Part shown: in pieces, positions 1 through 13,500 of the stretch
How the letters are laid out: each line of letters starts with the position of its first letter
Numbering within the stretch: position 1 is the stretch's first letter
Assembly (NCBI GenBank): GCA_963971405.1
Contig: OZ020484.1
Coordinates: 13,764,001-13,828,000, forward strand
Source: Psococerastis gibbosa
Taxonomy: Eukaryota; Arthropoda; Insecta; Psocodea; Psocidae
Direction: 5' to 3'
DNA: 64,000 nucleotides
The notes under the pieces: model-generated
The model's input: the letters and a program-made list of their open reading frames with translations, nothing else
What the model was told of the DNA's origin: nothing
Database searches by the model: none
Made by a program: the position numbers and the translations under genes

Positions 1-105
1 TTTTAGTTATTGTTGCAGCAGAAGTTTGTCTCTTGCCTATAACATTTACAAAAGCGTTATATAGGCCTACAATATTTGTAGATAATGATAAGTATGTAAA
101 CTTAA

Positions 106-2055
106 GTGGCCGACCTACTGTACATAATAATTTTATTGTATGACGTAACTTATTTATTGGATGCCGTCATGGACAGAAAAAAATTGATTGATATGATAAA
201 TGCCCTTAACAATTTTTTTGTTGCCCCCCAATCACCTAATCCTAGTATCGTTCAGGAGACTACCTCCACAATATCGCTTTACCCACCATTAGCGGGGCCC
301 AGGTTCATCTTCAAGACCGTGTCCAGTAATGACGTCCTCCGCAGCATTAAACGCATCAAATCCAAGGCCATCGGATCGGATAATATATCCATGCAAATGG
401 CCTCTTTAATCAGCGAAGCCCTGTTGGAACCGCTTACTGCTATCATTAATTTATCTTTTACTGAGTCTATGTCTTTCCTTCTCAGTGGAAGACAGCTCAT
501 GTCAGACCGCTGCCCAATAAATCAAACCCTACCCAGAGTTCTGATTTCAGGCCAATTAGCATACTTCCAGCACTTTCGAAATGCTTAGAATACATTGCTC
601 ATGATCAGTTATCAAACTTTTTCATTGAAAATGAACTCTTTGACGCCCATCAGTCGGGCTCCCGCCCGTACCACAGCACCAATACAGCTCTTCTTCATAT
701 AGTCGATGACATGGATAATCAGCAACTTACCCTTGTTGTGCTACTAGACTTCAGCCTCGCTTTCAATTGCGTCAATTTCGATGTGCTACTATCGAAACTT
801 GAACATTTTTTTCATCTCTCTCATGGCGCAGCTGCATGGATCAAATCTTACCTGACTTGTCGGTGGCCAAACTGTTTTATGTAAATCTACTAAATCTGAT
901 CTTCTTCCCTTATTGAACGGTGTCCCACAGGGGGGAGTCCTTGCCCCTCTCCTCTTCTGTGCGGTAACTGATATTAAAAAGTGCTTTAGACACACTAAAC
1001 ATAATGGTTATGTTGATGACTATCAGACTTCCCTACATTTCACCATTGCAGAAACTGTATCAGCATTCAACAAACTCAACGAAGGTCTAGCACGAGTCTT
1101 TGAGTGGAGTGAGGCCAACCTCCTAAAGTTAAACCCCTCAAAATGTCAAGCTATCGTCTTCGGCACACACAAAATGCTAAATAAATTCTCAATTAAAAAT
1201 CATCCTGATCTGATGTTGGTCAATACAAAAATATCCCTATCTCCCGTTGTTAAAAACCTTGGAGTGATGCTTGACTCCACCCTTTCGTGGCACGAACAAG
1301 TATCCAGTATTTGTAGAAAAGTCTTTTTCTGCCTGCATTCACTACGCTCACTCAAAAACTTTCTACCCAAAAGACTCAAAATTTGGCTAGTTCAGTCACT
1401 TGTATTTCCACATTTCGACTACTGTGATACTCCTTACTAATCTTTCCGTTGACTTGCAAGCAAGACTGCAACGTGCACAAAACTGCTGTATTCGCTTTTG
1501 TTGCAATACCCCCTACAGAGACAGGGTCACCCCATTTTATGTTAGTATTCCTTGGCTTAAACTCGAAGGTAGTTGGAAGCTGCATCAAGGTACTTTAATA
1601 TATAAAATCCTCAATGGCTTTGCTCCTTCATACTTTCGGTCCTTCTTTCAGCCTCTGTCAAACCGTCACTACAACACTCGAAGGGGCGATCTTCCCGTTA
1701 TACCTACTCACTTAACCCAAACCTTTCATGCCTCCTTCCTCGTCTCGTCAGTTCTCCTATGGAACTCCCTCCCCACCCACATATAAGAATCTCCCTCTCT
1801 TCCAATTTTCAAAGTTCGCTATCGGGAGCATCTAATTAGACTAATACACTAGATTCGCCAAGATCTGATGTGGTTTCGCTCTCCATGTGTGAATGAGTGT
1901 TATCATTTTTTGTGTATTTGCAACTATTTTTGTATTTACAGCTCTGTAACAATAATTAACTAGCCCTCTAGTTGAGTGTAAGAAAGGGCCCGAAGGCCCT
2001 AACTCCGCTAGGGGAGCCTAGTGCAATAAAGAAACAATTATTATTATTATTATTA
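106..2055 (+). mobile_element. Decayed non-LTR retrotransposon (LINE) with reverse transcriptase
   Basis: The three forward frames together read as a LINE reverse transcriptase broken by several frameshifts. 250-430 carries the region before the palm (IKSKAIGSDNIS). About 540-890 continues in other frames (palm, DFSLAFNCVNFD). 913-1440 holds the GVPQGG motif and the catalytic YVDD box near 1011, and 1400-1786 is the C-terminal thumb region with NSLP near its end. A stem-loop tail follows at 1967-2040, then a (TTA)n terminus to about 2055. The 5' part, including any endonuclease, is missing or lies before the window. The clade is not certain (Jockey/CR1/L2-like). The 3' tail is shared with a SINE family found at 18258, 27661, 33124 and 33677. 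Confidence 0.85.
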
Positions 2056-2490
2056 GAGAAATTAGGGCCTATGGCCCACTCTTGCACCTAGTATTTAAAC
2101 TATGTACTATGTTAAATCGAAATTAAATTAATTTTAATTCTGCCTTTAAAAGGTATCAAGACATGAACATAAAAATACGCGACCGTTCGCATTAGGTGGG
2201 TATAAATTCAAAGAATGAAGCAACCGGTTTGACTTGTGGAGGATATTTCAGACTCAGTTGGCCAATAAGGACAATAGCCTATATATAGGCTACTAGTAAA
2301 ATAATACGTAATACCAATACCACCCATAAAATTATTAGAGGCTATTAATCTCTGTTGTCAAACAAATTGTGCCATTGGCCATTAAATTTATATCAATCAA
2401 TCAAAGTGTATTTGCCCATCTTTGTTACATGTTATTATAACAATAATAATCAGACATTGAGCACAGTCATGTAGAGTCCTAATACAAAAT
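2056..2490. other. Intergenic stretch, nothing recognised
   Basis: AT-rich sequence between two LINE remnants. I see no convincing reading frame, RNA gene or inverted repeat. Confidence 0.5.
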
Positions 2491-2496
2491 ATAACA

Positions 2497-3770
2497 AATA
2501 AATAAATAAATATAGGTAGCTTCAAAGTTCCTTCAGATTGTACAATCTTCGTTGCATCAAAAAATTAATTAGTGCTTTCTTGAAAGCATTAGCCGTAGGC
2601 TCCTGTTTTATGGCTTCTGGAAGAGCGTTATATATGCGGATGCCTGCGGCTCGTGGACTGCGCTGTCGGGCTGTCAGCCTGGCTGCTGTGACTGAAAGGT
2701 CTCCGGCATGTCTTGTATGGTGACTGTGGCGATCCCTATTTACAGGATACTCATTTAAGTGGTCTCTAACCAGTGTAGCACTGCGCAGTACGTATATACT
2801 TGGAGCGGTAAGTATTTTGAGTTCCTGAAATAGAGGCCGACATGGATGTCTCTGACATTTTCCAGCCATTATTCTTATAGCTCGCTTTTGTTGCTTTAAC
2901 ACCTTATCCATCCATGTTGATTGCCCCCAACATACTATGCCATATGATACGTGTGATTCAACAATTGCGCGGTAAACCATTCGCAGGTCCGTTTTCGAAA
3001 TTATCCCACGCAGTTGGCGCAGAGCAAAGCAGCCTCTTCTCATTTTCCTTACTACTTCTTCTACATGTACTTTCCAGCTTAACGTTGAGTCAATCCATAT
3101 TCATTCCTAGAAATTTGCTTTTCCATACTCTTGCCACGCTGTTGTCGCCCAAGTGAAGTTGCTCTACTGTTGGTGCGGAAGCTTCTCTGAAACTGAATGC
3201 TATAAAATGTGTTTTTTGAACATTTAGGGCTAAACGATTGTTAGAAAACCAGGCAAAAGCACTGGAAAGGGAGTCTTCTGCTGCAACCTGCAGTGTGTTG
3301 GACGATGGTGCCGAGACGATTGCGTTACAGTCGTCTGCAAACGCATATGGGCTAGCTCCTTTAACTCTCAGTTGCAGTAGCAGATCATTAATAAATACGA
3401 TGAAGAGAATCGGAGAGATCGTTGCCCCCTGGGCGGTGCCTAGTGTCAGATGCTGCCAGGACGATTTTTTTGTTGATCCGTCTTTGGCACTCAATTCAAC
3501 TCGTTGTCTTCTTCCAGTGACGAACGATTTTATCCAGTTGTTGGCTATCCCCCTCACTCCAATATTTTCAAGTTTATTTAAGAGTAGGTCGTGGTTAACT
3601 GAGTCAAATGCCTTACTTACGTCACAGAACAAGCCAAGAACTTGTTTTTTGACATCAAGAAGTGTCAGCACTTCTTCAATTAGCATTTCCATTGCTTGTT
3701 CACATGAACGGTCCTTGCGGAATCCAAATTGTCTGTTGTCTAAGTATCCTAATAGTGGCCTTAAAATGTA
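2497..3770 (-). mobile_element. 5'-truncated non-LTR retrotransposon (LINE)
   Basis: On the minus strand, 3770 down to 3090 encodes reverse transcriptase palm and fingers: DVSKAFDSVNHDLL, the GTAQGATISPILF motif, and catalytic AFADD near 3350. After a frameshift near 3090-3040, 3043-2522 encodes the C-terminal domain (SHVSYGIVCWGQ, RAIRIMAG, YNALPEAIK). The element ends at a short (TATT)n tail at about 2497-2512, as expected for target-primed insertion. The N-terminal endonuclease is absent, so the copy is 5'-truncated. It resembles the Jockey/Daphne group, but I cannot fix the clade without a tree. Confidence 0.85.
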
Positions 3771-4589
3771 AAAATAAAATAAACTATTGTCCTTGTTATC
3801 TAATACAACATACCAATATATGCCTCAATAGCCGTGTGCATTATTGAAGTCGCCAGTAGCCTGTCTGACTTGTCACACTTGCTGGTCCGATGGCATTTGG
3901 AAATTGTGTGAGGCGGTTATTGAGTTGCTGGTGAGTGCCGTAGTGTAGTGGATAACGATCTAGACGTTTGTAAAGGAAGTCATGGGCCCCATTCCACCAC
4001 CTATTCACCTGTCTGATTAGGAATAATGAGAGGCTGAAGCCAAGACGTGAAGACCGCAGGGGAAGAACGATGAATGGTATTATCAACCATGAAAGTGAAC
4101 TGTGGAAGGACGTGCCCAGGTCAGAGACCCTATTAGTATTATATGTTTATGATAGATACAAGTTTTGCGGACGTCGCGTCGTGGGTAACATTATTTTGGT
4201 GATTTTTATTGTTCTAATAAATTGCGGTTAAAACGAGGAGATTGTGTCATCAACCTAAATCAATTCAATTACGACTTAATTATTATTATATAATGGAAAT
4301 AAAGATTGACAATCAATGTCATGCTGGCACAAAGAGTAACATCAAATTATAATAAAATATTGATCAGGAAAATGATGAGTAATTTTAAATTTAGGCGCTT
4401 AAAGCAGAAGATTACTTGTTGCATGCTTGATAAGTCACGTGGTGTGTGTAAACAAAATCTTCGAAGGAATCGTTCAAAGTCATTTGAAGGCGACTTGTAT
4501 TATTTTTAACTTTTTTATTTTTGGTCATTAGCTTTAATGTTTGAGTATATAATCTTGTATGTTCTATAAGTAACTTTTCCATCACTACA
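3771..4589. other. Region upstream of phosphorylase kinase alpha; possible tRNA-like remnant
   Basis: No gene is evident. 3937-4000 contains a tRNA-like A-box phrase (TAGTGTAGTGGATAACG) without a convincing B box or cloverleaf, so it is probably a SINE fragment. The PHKA promoter and 5' leader should lie in or before this stretch. I see no core element that I would call. Confidence 0.35.
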
Positions 4590-7500
4590 ATGAGAAGTAG
4601 AAGTAACTCTGGGGTCCGTTTGGACTACTATCAACGAATTGTTCATACAATAATAATGGACCATCAGGTATCCTAATTTTGGCAAACATTAGAAAGTTAG
4701 GGTACATTACTAATAATAACAATAATATATTCTGAAGTGACATCTTTGTCAGACTTGTATTTGTTATAGAATCCTGTAACCGGACTTTTCCCAGCAAGTA
4801 AAGACAATGAGCATGCGTGGATCAGAGACAATGTGTACTGCATTATGGCTGTTTGGGGTTTGTCCATGGCTTACAAAAAAATTGCTGACGCTGATGAAGA
4901 TAGAGCGAAAACATATGAACTTGAGCAGGTGAATTTTCGTATTGCCATGTTAATAATTGGTAGAGAACTTCAGTCTACGATACTTATGTAGATAGTAGAT
5001 TAGGGAAACATGGTAGGACTTGTCCTGGTCACCTCCGAACTAATCGTGTGACTTCACTGTGTTTCCCAAGTGGTTCGGAATCCACTATAATCAGGAGGTC
5101 CACTGGAGTCCTATGGGCCCACACCGTGGCCTGGGACTGTGTCGAACCATACTACTACTAGATAGTAGATACCTACCGAGTTATAAATTTTTTTTTAACG
5201 TAAAATTTAGTTTAAGTTGAACTGTTGAAGTGGCAACCTCCTTAGCAGTTAGGGTATTACTGTGTATCCGAAAATAGAGACTAGAACCACGATCTATGCT
5301 GTACCTTTACCTCCACAAAACGGGAAACCATTTGGAATCTAATTTAACTTACAGGACCGGACTTTCTTCGCAGCCAACCTTATTGAGATTGAGATACCAA
5401 GAATAGCTGAGAAAGTTCTTGTATTAACCGGCAAGGTGCCCTTGCCCCTACAAAAGATACCCTGCTAATATTTCAAAGCGTTAACTTGCGTTCATTGTTG
5501 AATTCTGATATTATTCAACAATCACTCTAGAAATGCTTTGTTTTATAAATATGGAATACAAGTTGGGTTCCCTCCACTTCTCCATTTACTTAACGCAGCA
5601 TGCACCCTAACACTTCTGATCATCTGAAGTAACTGATCAGGTATTATATCTTCTTTTCCTTGTCAGAGTTGTGTAAAATTGATGCGAGGTCTTCTGATGT
5701 CTATGATGCAACAGAAGGACAAAGTAGAAAAATTTAAATCCACACAAAATCCAATGGACTCACTTCATGCTAAATACAGCTCAAAAACTGGTCAAGCTGT
5801 TGTCGGAGATTCCGAGTGGGGTCATTTGCAAGTCGATGCTGTCTCACTTTACCTCCTGGTACTGGCACAAATGACAGCTTCAGGTATTATTACTATTTTC
5901 AGCCTAACAGTTCAATTCCATCACAGAATTGCCCAGCTATTACTAAAATAAAAGTATTTTCCATGATGTCATGAGGAAAAATTTGAAATTAATAATTAAA
6001 TCACATACAAACGAGTATATTATGGTGATCTGTAGTAAATCACATGCGGACTTATTTTATTAAAAACGCTGTATATACACGAGCTGTTCTGCATATGAAA
6101 TGCTTATAACTTACGCTAGCTTTGCTGAATTTAATATAATTATCAAATATTATGTGTTGCTTAAAATTAATAATAAGCCATAATTAACATTATAATTAAT
6201 TAATTAATTATAACTTTGTTCAAGGCCTTCAAATTGTCTTCAGTCTGGATGAAGTTGCATTTGTTCAAAACCTTGTATTCTACATAGAGTCGGCTTACTG
6301 CATTCCAGTAAGTAGGATAAGCAAGTCTTGTATTGCTTGAAATATTAAGTTGTATTTAATTTATATAACGAATTAATAACTTTCATAGTTGACAACTTTA
6401 TTATTTATTATTATTTAAAATTGCCGGATCATGTGCTCTTGTGAATAGAAAGCGAAATAAATGCCCATGAAATTGATATAAGTCATACGATAATATTCGT
6501 CAATATCGGTTAAATACCTTAGCAAGTTCTATTTTGTGGGAAAATGTCAGCTATATTTGTGTATTTGTCAGGACTACGGAATTTGGGAGCGAGGTGACAA
6601 AGCTAATCATGGGCTACCCGAGCTTAATGCCTCATCCATTGGGATGGCGAAGGCTGCACTGGAAGCCATGAATGAATTAGACTTATTTGGGGCTCGAGGA
6701 GGTCCAAGTTCTGTGATCCATGTGTTGGCTGATGAAGCCCAAAAGTGCCAAGCTGTTTTACAGGTAAGTACTCGATTACTTGCTCATATGTAGCTAACCT
6801 TTGTCTTGCTCATGCAATTAAATATCATTCCAATAAGGTTATATAATCCATATTATTCAAAATGACTGCCGTTTGCCTGTGAAAACTAAGTTCTTAGCAT
6901 CTAATTAATTATTCCAATATTTTTTATGATATTTTTACTATGCCTGGACCTTATTGCGCTGCATATAATTTAATATATATATATTCTCCATGATTTATAG
7001 AAAAATATCACTTTAAAATAATACATAAATAAAATTATTTTAAAATATTATTGAGGCTTATGGAAAAATCAACGCTTTGATATCTTAGCAACTGGTGCTG
7101 CCATCTACAAAATGACCACAAATCACAAATGAACCTCATTTGCGTACATAACCATAAATTGGAATATGTCCAATAACAAAAAAATATATTGTGTGTACCG
7201 CTGACTTTTCGCCTATAATTTAGTTTGGAAAACGGATCCACAGGTGCTTAATATTTTATAATTGTTTTATTGCAGTCTATGTTGCCTCGAGAAAGTAATT
7301 CAAAAGAGTTGGATTCCGGCCTTTTGGCTATAATCAGTTTCCCTGCATTTGCTTTGGATGATCCTGCTCTTATTTCACTTACTCGAGACGCCATCATCAA
7401 CAAGTTGCAAGGCCGCTTTGGCTTTAAGCGATTCCTAAGAGATGGCCACAAAACGCCGCGGGAGGTAAAAAAGAAAAGCTTAAAAATATTAACAAATTTA

Positions 7501-10500
7501 TGTTTCTGCGGTTTTTTGATTGACCTAATGTTATTCTATACGGCAGCATCGCTAGCATAAAGAGGAATAAACCAAAAACTGTTTTTTGTTGTTGTTATTG
7601 TCATCTTTGTACTTGAGCTATAAACATCGATCAATTCCGTGCTTTGTGATAGGGAAAGCCGTGGCAACCTAAATTTAACCCCAGGACAATTATTTACCAT
7701 CGAACTACTTATACTAATTGATCAATAGGAAAGCATGTACGGGTTCACTCGTATCGGTTCTTTAACGTAGGATAAATAAATAAATATCCTTACTTATAGT
7801 ACAATAGATTATGATTGGAATTCGAAAATGTTTTGCCATCTTCTTTTAGGATCCTAGTAGACTGTACTATGAGCCGTGGGAACTAAGAATGTTTGAGCAC
7901 ATCGAATGCGAATGGCCTCTCTTCTTCTGCTATCTTATTTTGGATCTTTTCTTTCAAAATAAAAAAGATGCAGCTGCGAAATATACTGAGATGTTGGAAG
8001 CGGTAAGATTTTCATCTAGACATATTCTTTACTGGCTACTTTCTCCTTAAAATACAATATAGGCTACATTAACAGATTTTTCCTGCTTTTTTTTATAGAA
8101 TTTTAAAACGCGGCTCTGGGCAAAGGAAGGCAGGAAACATTAAAAGATGTAGGGCACTTAACCAGGGGTTCCCAGCTTGTGGTCCACAGGCCGGCCGCCT
8201 TACTAAGTTGAATCCAGCGGACCAGAGCAGGTTCAAAGATGCAGATGACTGGTCGTGTGCACAGTGCCGGTAGGGAAACAGGGTAGGACTTGTCCTGTTC
8301 ACCTCCGAACTGATCGTGTGACTTTAACTGTGCTTCCCAAGTGGTTCGGAATCCACTATAATCAGGAGGTCCACTGTCCTATGGGCCCACACCGTGGCCT
8401 GGGACTGTGTCCAACCATACTACTACTTGTGGTCCACAGACATATGTACGTATATCAGGTGGTCCACGGGCCAAAGTAAGAAATAAGAAAATAAAACAGC
8501 TGAGTTATTGGAAATTTGAAATAAAATACAGTAAGTATTGGCATTGAACTATAAAATCCGCCCGGTGCCAGTCCTAAACATTTAATCAAATATTAGCTCG
8601 TAATTGTATGCACAAATTGCTTGATCTTGGTCCTAGAATTTAACGACTTTCGTGCCGCGGACCAAAATGGTTGGGAACCCCTGCTCTATAATAATATCAT
8701 TCTCCTCCAATGGTTCATTTCTTATTCCCGTAATAATTATACTCGTAACAAGACAATAGGTTGCAGCTACTGCATCCCATTATAGTTGAATATATAAACT
8801 CTTACCAGACGGTGAGCTACTTGATGCAAAACTACGATTTTGGAATTTCAATAATACGGTAGAAAATAAATTTGGGAGTAGGTATCAACTTAGACCGTTT
8901 CCGACCATCGAATCTTATCCAGCCACTAAGGTTAAGGGGAGCTTGTCCCACTATAAGCTTTTGAGATAACCCCCCCCCCCCCTATACTTAGTGGCTGGAT
9001 ATGGTCCTTTCGTCGGAAAGGGCATTACTAATTATTTTATTATTTACTATTAAAATTGAAAATTTAAGAATAATTCTTAAAGAGAACGAGATTTTTCTTG
9101 TCTTCCCTGTTATGTAGCCGTTTATCTTCCAAGTTAATACTTCTGGCTTTATTACTATATTATTAGTTTTTCAATACACTCTTAAATGTATGTAGGCTAT
9201 TTTGTTGCAATGAACTGTAACGGTTTTATTAATATGTGCTTGTGATATAGGTAATGGTGAAGTCTGAGAGTGGACTTAGATTAGTTCCTGAGCTTTACAC
9301 CGTACCAGGTGAGAAAGTGCCTGCAGAATATGCCAATCCTGGCAGCCAAACTCGTATTCCGCTTGGAAGGTGTCCATTCTTGTGGGCACAGTCTTTGTAC
9401 ATCATTGGGAAGCTTTTGCAAGAGGTCAGTGGATCAGGAGTTTGCATGTAAATTTATTCCAGAGGCAGAAATGGACAAAGAGCCCTCATAAAATATTCCA
9501 GAGCTATTCTGCTGTTAATTTCAGGCAAATGTTGACAGGATAATTTATTGAAACCTACAATACATAGCTTTAAACTTAACCATTTCATTGATTGGATTAT
9601 TAGTTTGGTTGCCAAACGTAAGAAACATTTTAATTGTAGTTGTAGTTCACTAACTCAGACTACGAATTTTCTAAAATATTGCCTCATAACTTACTTACCT
9701 ACTTAATGTTATGAATGAATGAATGAATGAATGAATGAATGAATGTATTAAATATAGAACAATTTAAATACAATAATTGTAAAGCCCCACATGAAGACCT
9801 ATAACAATTTACCCTACTCTAAAACTAAAGAAAAAAGAAAAAAATCAATTAGACTTAATTTAACTTATTAAACTACACTTACATATTAATAACAGATCTC
9901 TCGTAAACACATAACAGTCTAGTCCACTATTTCAAATAAAGATTCCACCTCTTCCCGTCTCATCAGCCATTCCCGGACGAATTTGGAAAATTTATTTATT
10001 GACAGCGACCCAGGACAAATATTAAGTAAGTTAAATAATTTTGGTGCTATATATTGGTAGGATTTGGTAAAATTTGCTATGTATGCCCTTGGTACTACAA
10101 GGTGCTCAATTCTTCTAGTATTTGCTGGTCTGGGTCTCTGTACCATTTTTTCTAGTAATATAATAATTTAACTGTAGGATTTGACATATTTTTCAATTGT
10201 ACAAATTTTCCTTTTAGGGATTTTTAGCTGTTGGGGAACTAGACCCTTTAAACCGTCGCCTTTGTTCCGAAAAGAAACCAGACGTCGTAGTCCAGGTGGT
10301 TATTCTAGCCGAGGACGAATCGATTCGGGAGAAATTAAAGCAGTATGACATTCACATTCAGACTGTCGCTGAAGTATCACCTATTGAAATACAACCTGCT
10401 CGTCTACTCAGTCACCTATTTACCGAACTAGGTAAGTATTGGCTGCAGTAGTAAGTAGTATTATTAAGTCACAATTATGGAAGACGTGAGATGTGCGCTT

Positions 10501-13500
10501 ATTTTCCTAGTGTTATGTGTAACATAAATAATGAGATTACTCGTGACTTCGTGGTATTTCATTTTAATAAACAAAAAATAACAAAAACTTAGAGTTTTAG
10601 AAAAACTTGTTATAACAACCCGAATTAGTAAAACCCAAATAATCGTTAAGAAATTAACTTTGTCTAAGAAACCCACTTGTGTTAGTATAAAACCTTGAGC
10701 GCTTTCGGCAAGAACTGCCATCTACAGAGGGAAACCCACTAGCACAGTTACACCTTATCTACGATTTGAGACTTGCTCAACTCGAGGGGAAGATGCAAAT
10801 GTGACTAGAGAGAGGAAACCTTGGTTTATATAGGGACTGGGAGCGGCGTGAGTGTTATGTGTCAATAAACGCAGAGGAACGTTTCTTCTATGTATGTTTA
10901 TCGACTTCGATGGCCAGGTGGTAACGTGCTTGCACTTGTGCGAGCCTTTACACGCCATGCGATCGGAGACGTGTCGTAACTCAACACGGGTACTATTATT
11001 ATTATTGTTTAGAGGGTGGAGCTGACATAGGTCTGGGCACCCTTTGAACATCATAATTATTGGGATCACATCCCAATCATTCAAACTATGCCCTTAGCCA
11101 ATTAATTAGCTGTTGAAAAACAGCAGCTTAACCTTGTTAGCGAAGACAACCATGTCCTTCAATGGCAAGTCAATCAGATCGACTTGGGCGATGTAAGCAG
11201 CCCCAAAACAGTCCAACCGCGCCCGCCACAGGGCTGGACCGTGCCCAACCACGTGCTCCGCTCGTTCAACACGGGTACTAACCTACAGAGGCGACTGAAG
11301 AGGTCAATGGGATACATTCATTAAATTGTTTGTATGCGATTTTTTTTTTTTTTAAATAAAATGTTAACTTTGATATTTTGCAAAAGACAGATAGTGGGGT
11401 ATCTGATCACCTCACCTGCTCACCTGCAGTTGCCGTAAACTTTGGGCAGCTCACCAGTTGCCATCTAATACTCCTGAAGTAGGTAATATTTCTGCTCAAT
11501 TATCGCAACATGAAAGCTTTGCACATGTACCAATGTAAACAACGTGATGGTTTTCAGGTCGCAGCAAAAAACTTAGTTTGTCCGGGCGCGCATCACGTGA
11601 CGTTGGCATATTGAGTACTTCAAAGTTGTACTCACTTCAAGGGAGAATCTTCGCTTTCACTCCACAAAAACTGGATATGACCCATTTCTACATTGCTTCC
11701 GATCACGAACTGATGATTGATATTTTTAAATCAGAGATAAATTTTCTCAAGTCGAGTTGGCAAAACATGCTCGGCCGCCCTCTCGTCATTATCAATGTGA
11801 AGACAATGCATCTTGGTAAGATAATTAATTTACTAATTAGGCTATAGCCTCAACTTCATCCACATTAATTAATTGGCTCTAAACTCCGTTCTAGTAAGTT
11901 AAATTACAATTAATTATAAATTTGTGAGTTGTTTTTGGTTGCCGCTGACACATTTAATTTTTATTAAAATATAGAATAATTATAAAGTATATTAACGATT
12001 ATAAAATATATTAAAATATTTATACGTTTTAATTTACAACAAAAGTAAACAATTTTTTTTTAATTTTGATGAAGATATTTTTTCGTTTTTTGTGCAAGTC
12101 GACCGGTAACCGTTTTACAAAAAAATCTCTTCACCACGAATTGAAAATTACTGTTGGCTATAATCCTGTGCAGAAACAAGCGTTCTACTTGACCACAATG
12201 CGAAGACACTTGGGCGAGGCATATTTTTAATACACCAAGTAATAATTCTTATCTTCACAATATAAGTTGCTGTCATTTAGTGAGGAATTATGCGACGAAT
12301 GAAATTAATCCCATCTTGAATATGACGAATACTATTTTTATGCGTTAAAAAAATAAGCCTCGCCAAGTGTCTTCGTATTGTAGTCGGATAGTACATACAT
12401 AAATATATGTACGACTTTCGCAGTATATTGATAACAAAGTAAAAATTGGAAACTGCCCGGACTTAACGTTTTCTTCATTTCATCGAATTTTATTGGTCGG
12501 GAATCTTATTCTTCTGCTACCATCAATCTCCAGTATTTTTTATTATTATTATTTTAGTAGAGACTAAGTAGTGTAGCGTACGCCCTCAACTTGACTTGTT
12601 TTCGCTTTCAGATAAAGGGAAAGTACCATTGGCTCTCATAACAACGATAAAGAAATTAAAGTCAGGCTACATAAATGGAACTAGAGTTACCTTTGGACAT
12701 CTCAGTGAATTTCTCAACACTTCACATATTACAAACTTAAGCTTCCTTAATAGTCAAGAGGATGGGTTGCCTGACCGTTTAGATCCTCAGGTAACTTAAT
12801 ATGCATAATGCATATATTTTGACCCTATATATTTAATTTTCATTATTATACTGTAGAACTACATAACATAACTTTATGTAATCTAAGTTTGTTAAAGCAT
12901 CTTGTTTGCTGTTATAGTCCGCTAGGTGTGGCTTCGAAAATGCGAACATTACGTCCTGCTGTTATAATTTTCCTTATCCCAAAGGATGGGACAACATTAA
13001 TCGTTCTAAAGGAATTCCATCGAGACAGTCGGAGTCACCCAAAGAACGAATAACTTAAAACGCATACTGAATGTGTAATAATTGAGTCATGTATATACAG
13101 TGTATTAAAAATGATCGTCTTACTAGTCTATGGCTATGGGAGGAGTCATACGCATTAAAAAATCAATGCATCTGTTTTAGGGAGCTCTACTAAGTTCCAA
13201 TCCAATATAGAAATGAAATACTCTATTATGAATAGTATTTTTACAGGTTTCATATATTGTATTGTATATTTAAAATCCTTTGCATTTGGTAATAATGCGT
13301 AATAGTGCCGTGGTGCACAGACCAAAAAATTCAGTTTCCGCTTTGACTAAACTCTTATAATCTTGACAGATTGAAAAATATTTAGAAGAACACTTGGGAA
13401 AGAAGATCAGTAAGCCACCTTCCCAACTTCTCTCGCATGTTTGTCCCAAAGGAGATAAGCTACTTAAGCGACGAATGAGTGTTAAGGGAGCCATTAAGAA

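Noticed and set aside
3937-4010. Possible tRNA gene
   Set aside because: Only an A-box-like phrase is present. I could not form acceptor, anticodon and T stems, so it is at most a SINE remnant.
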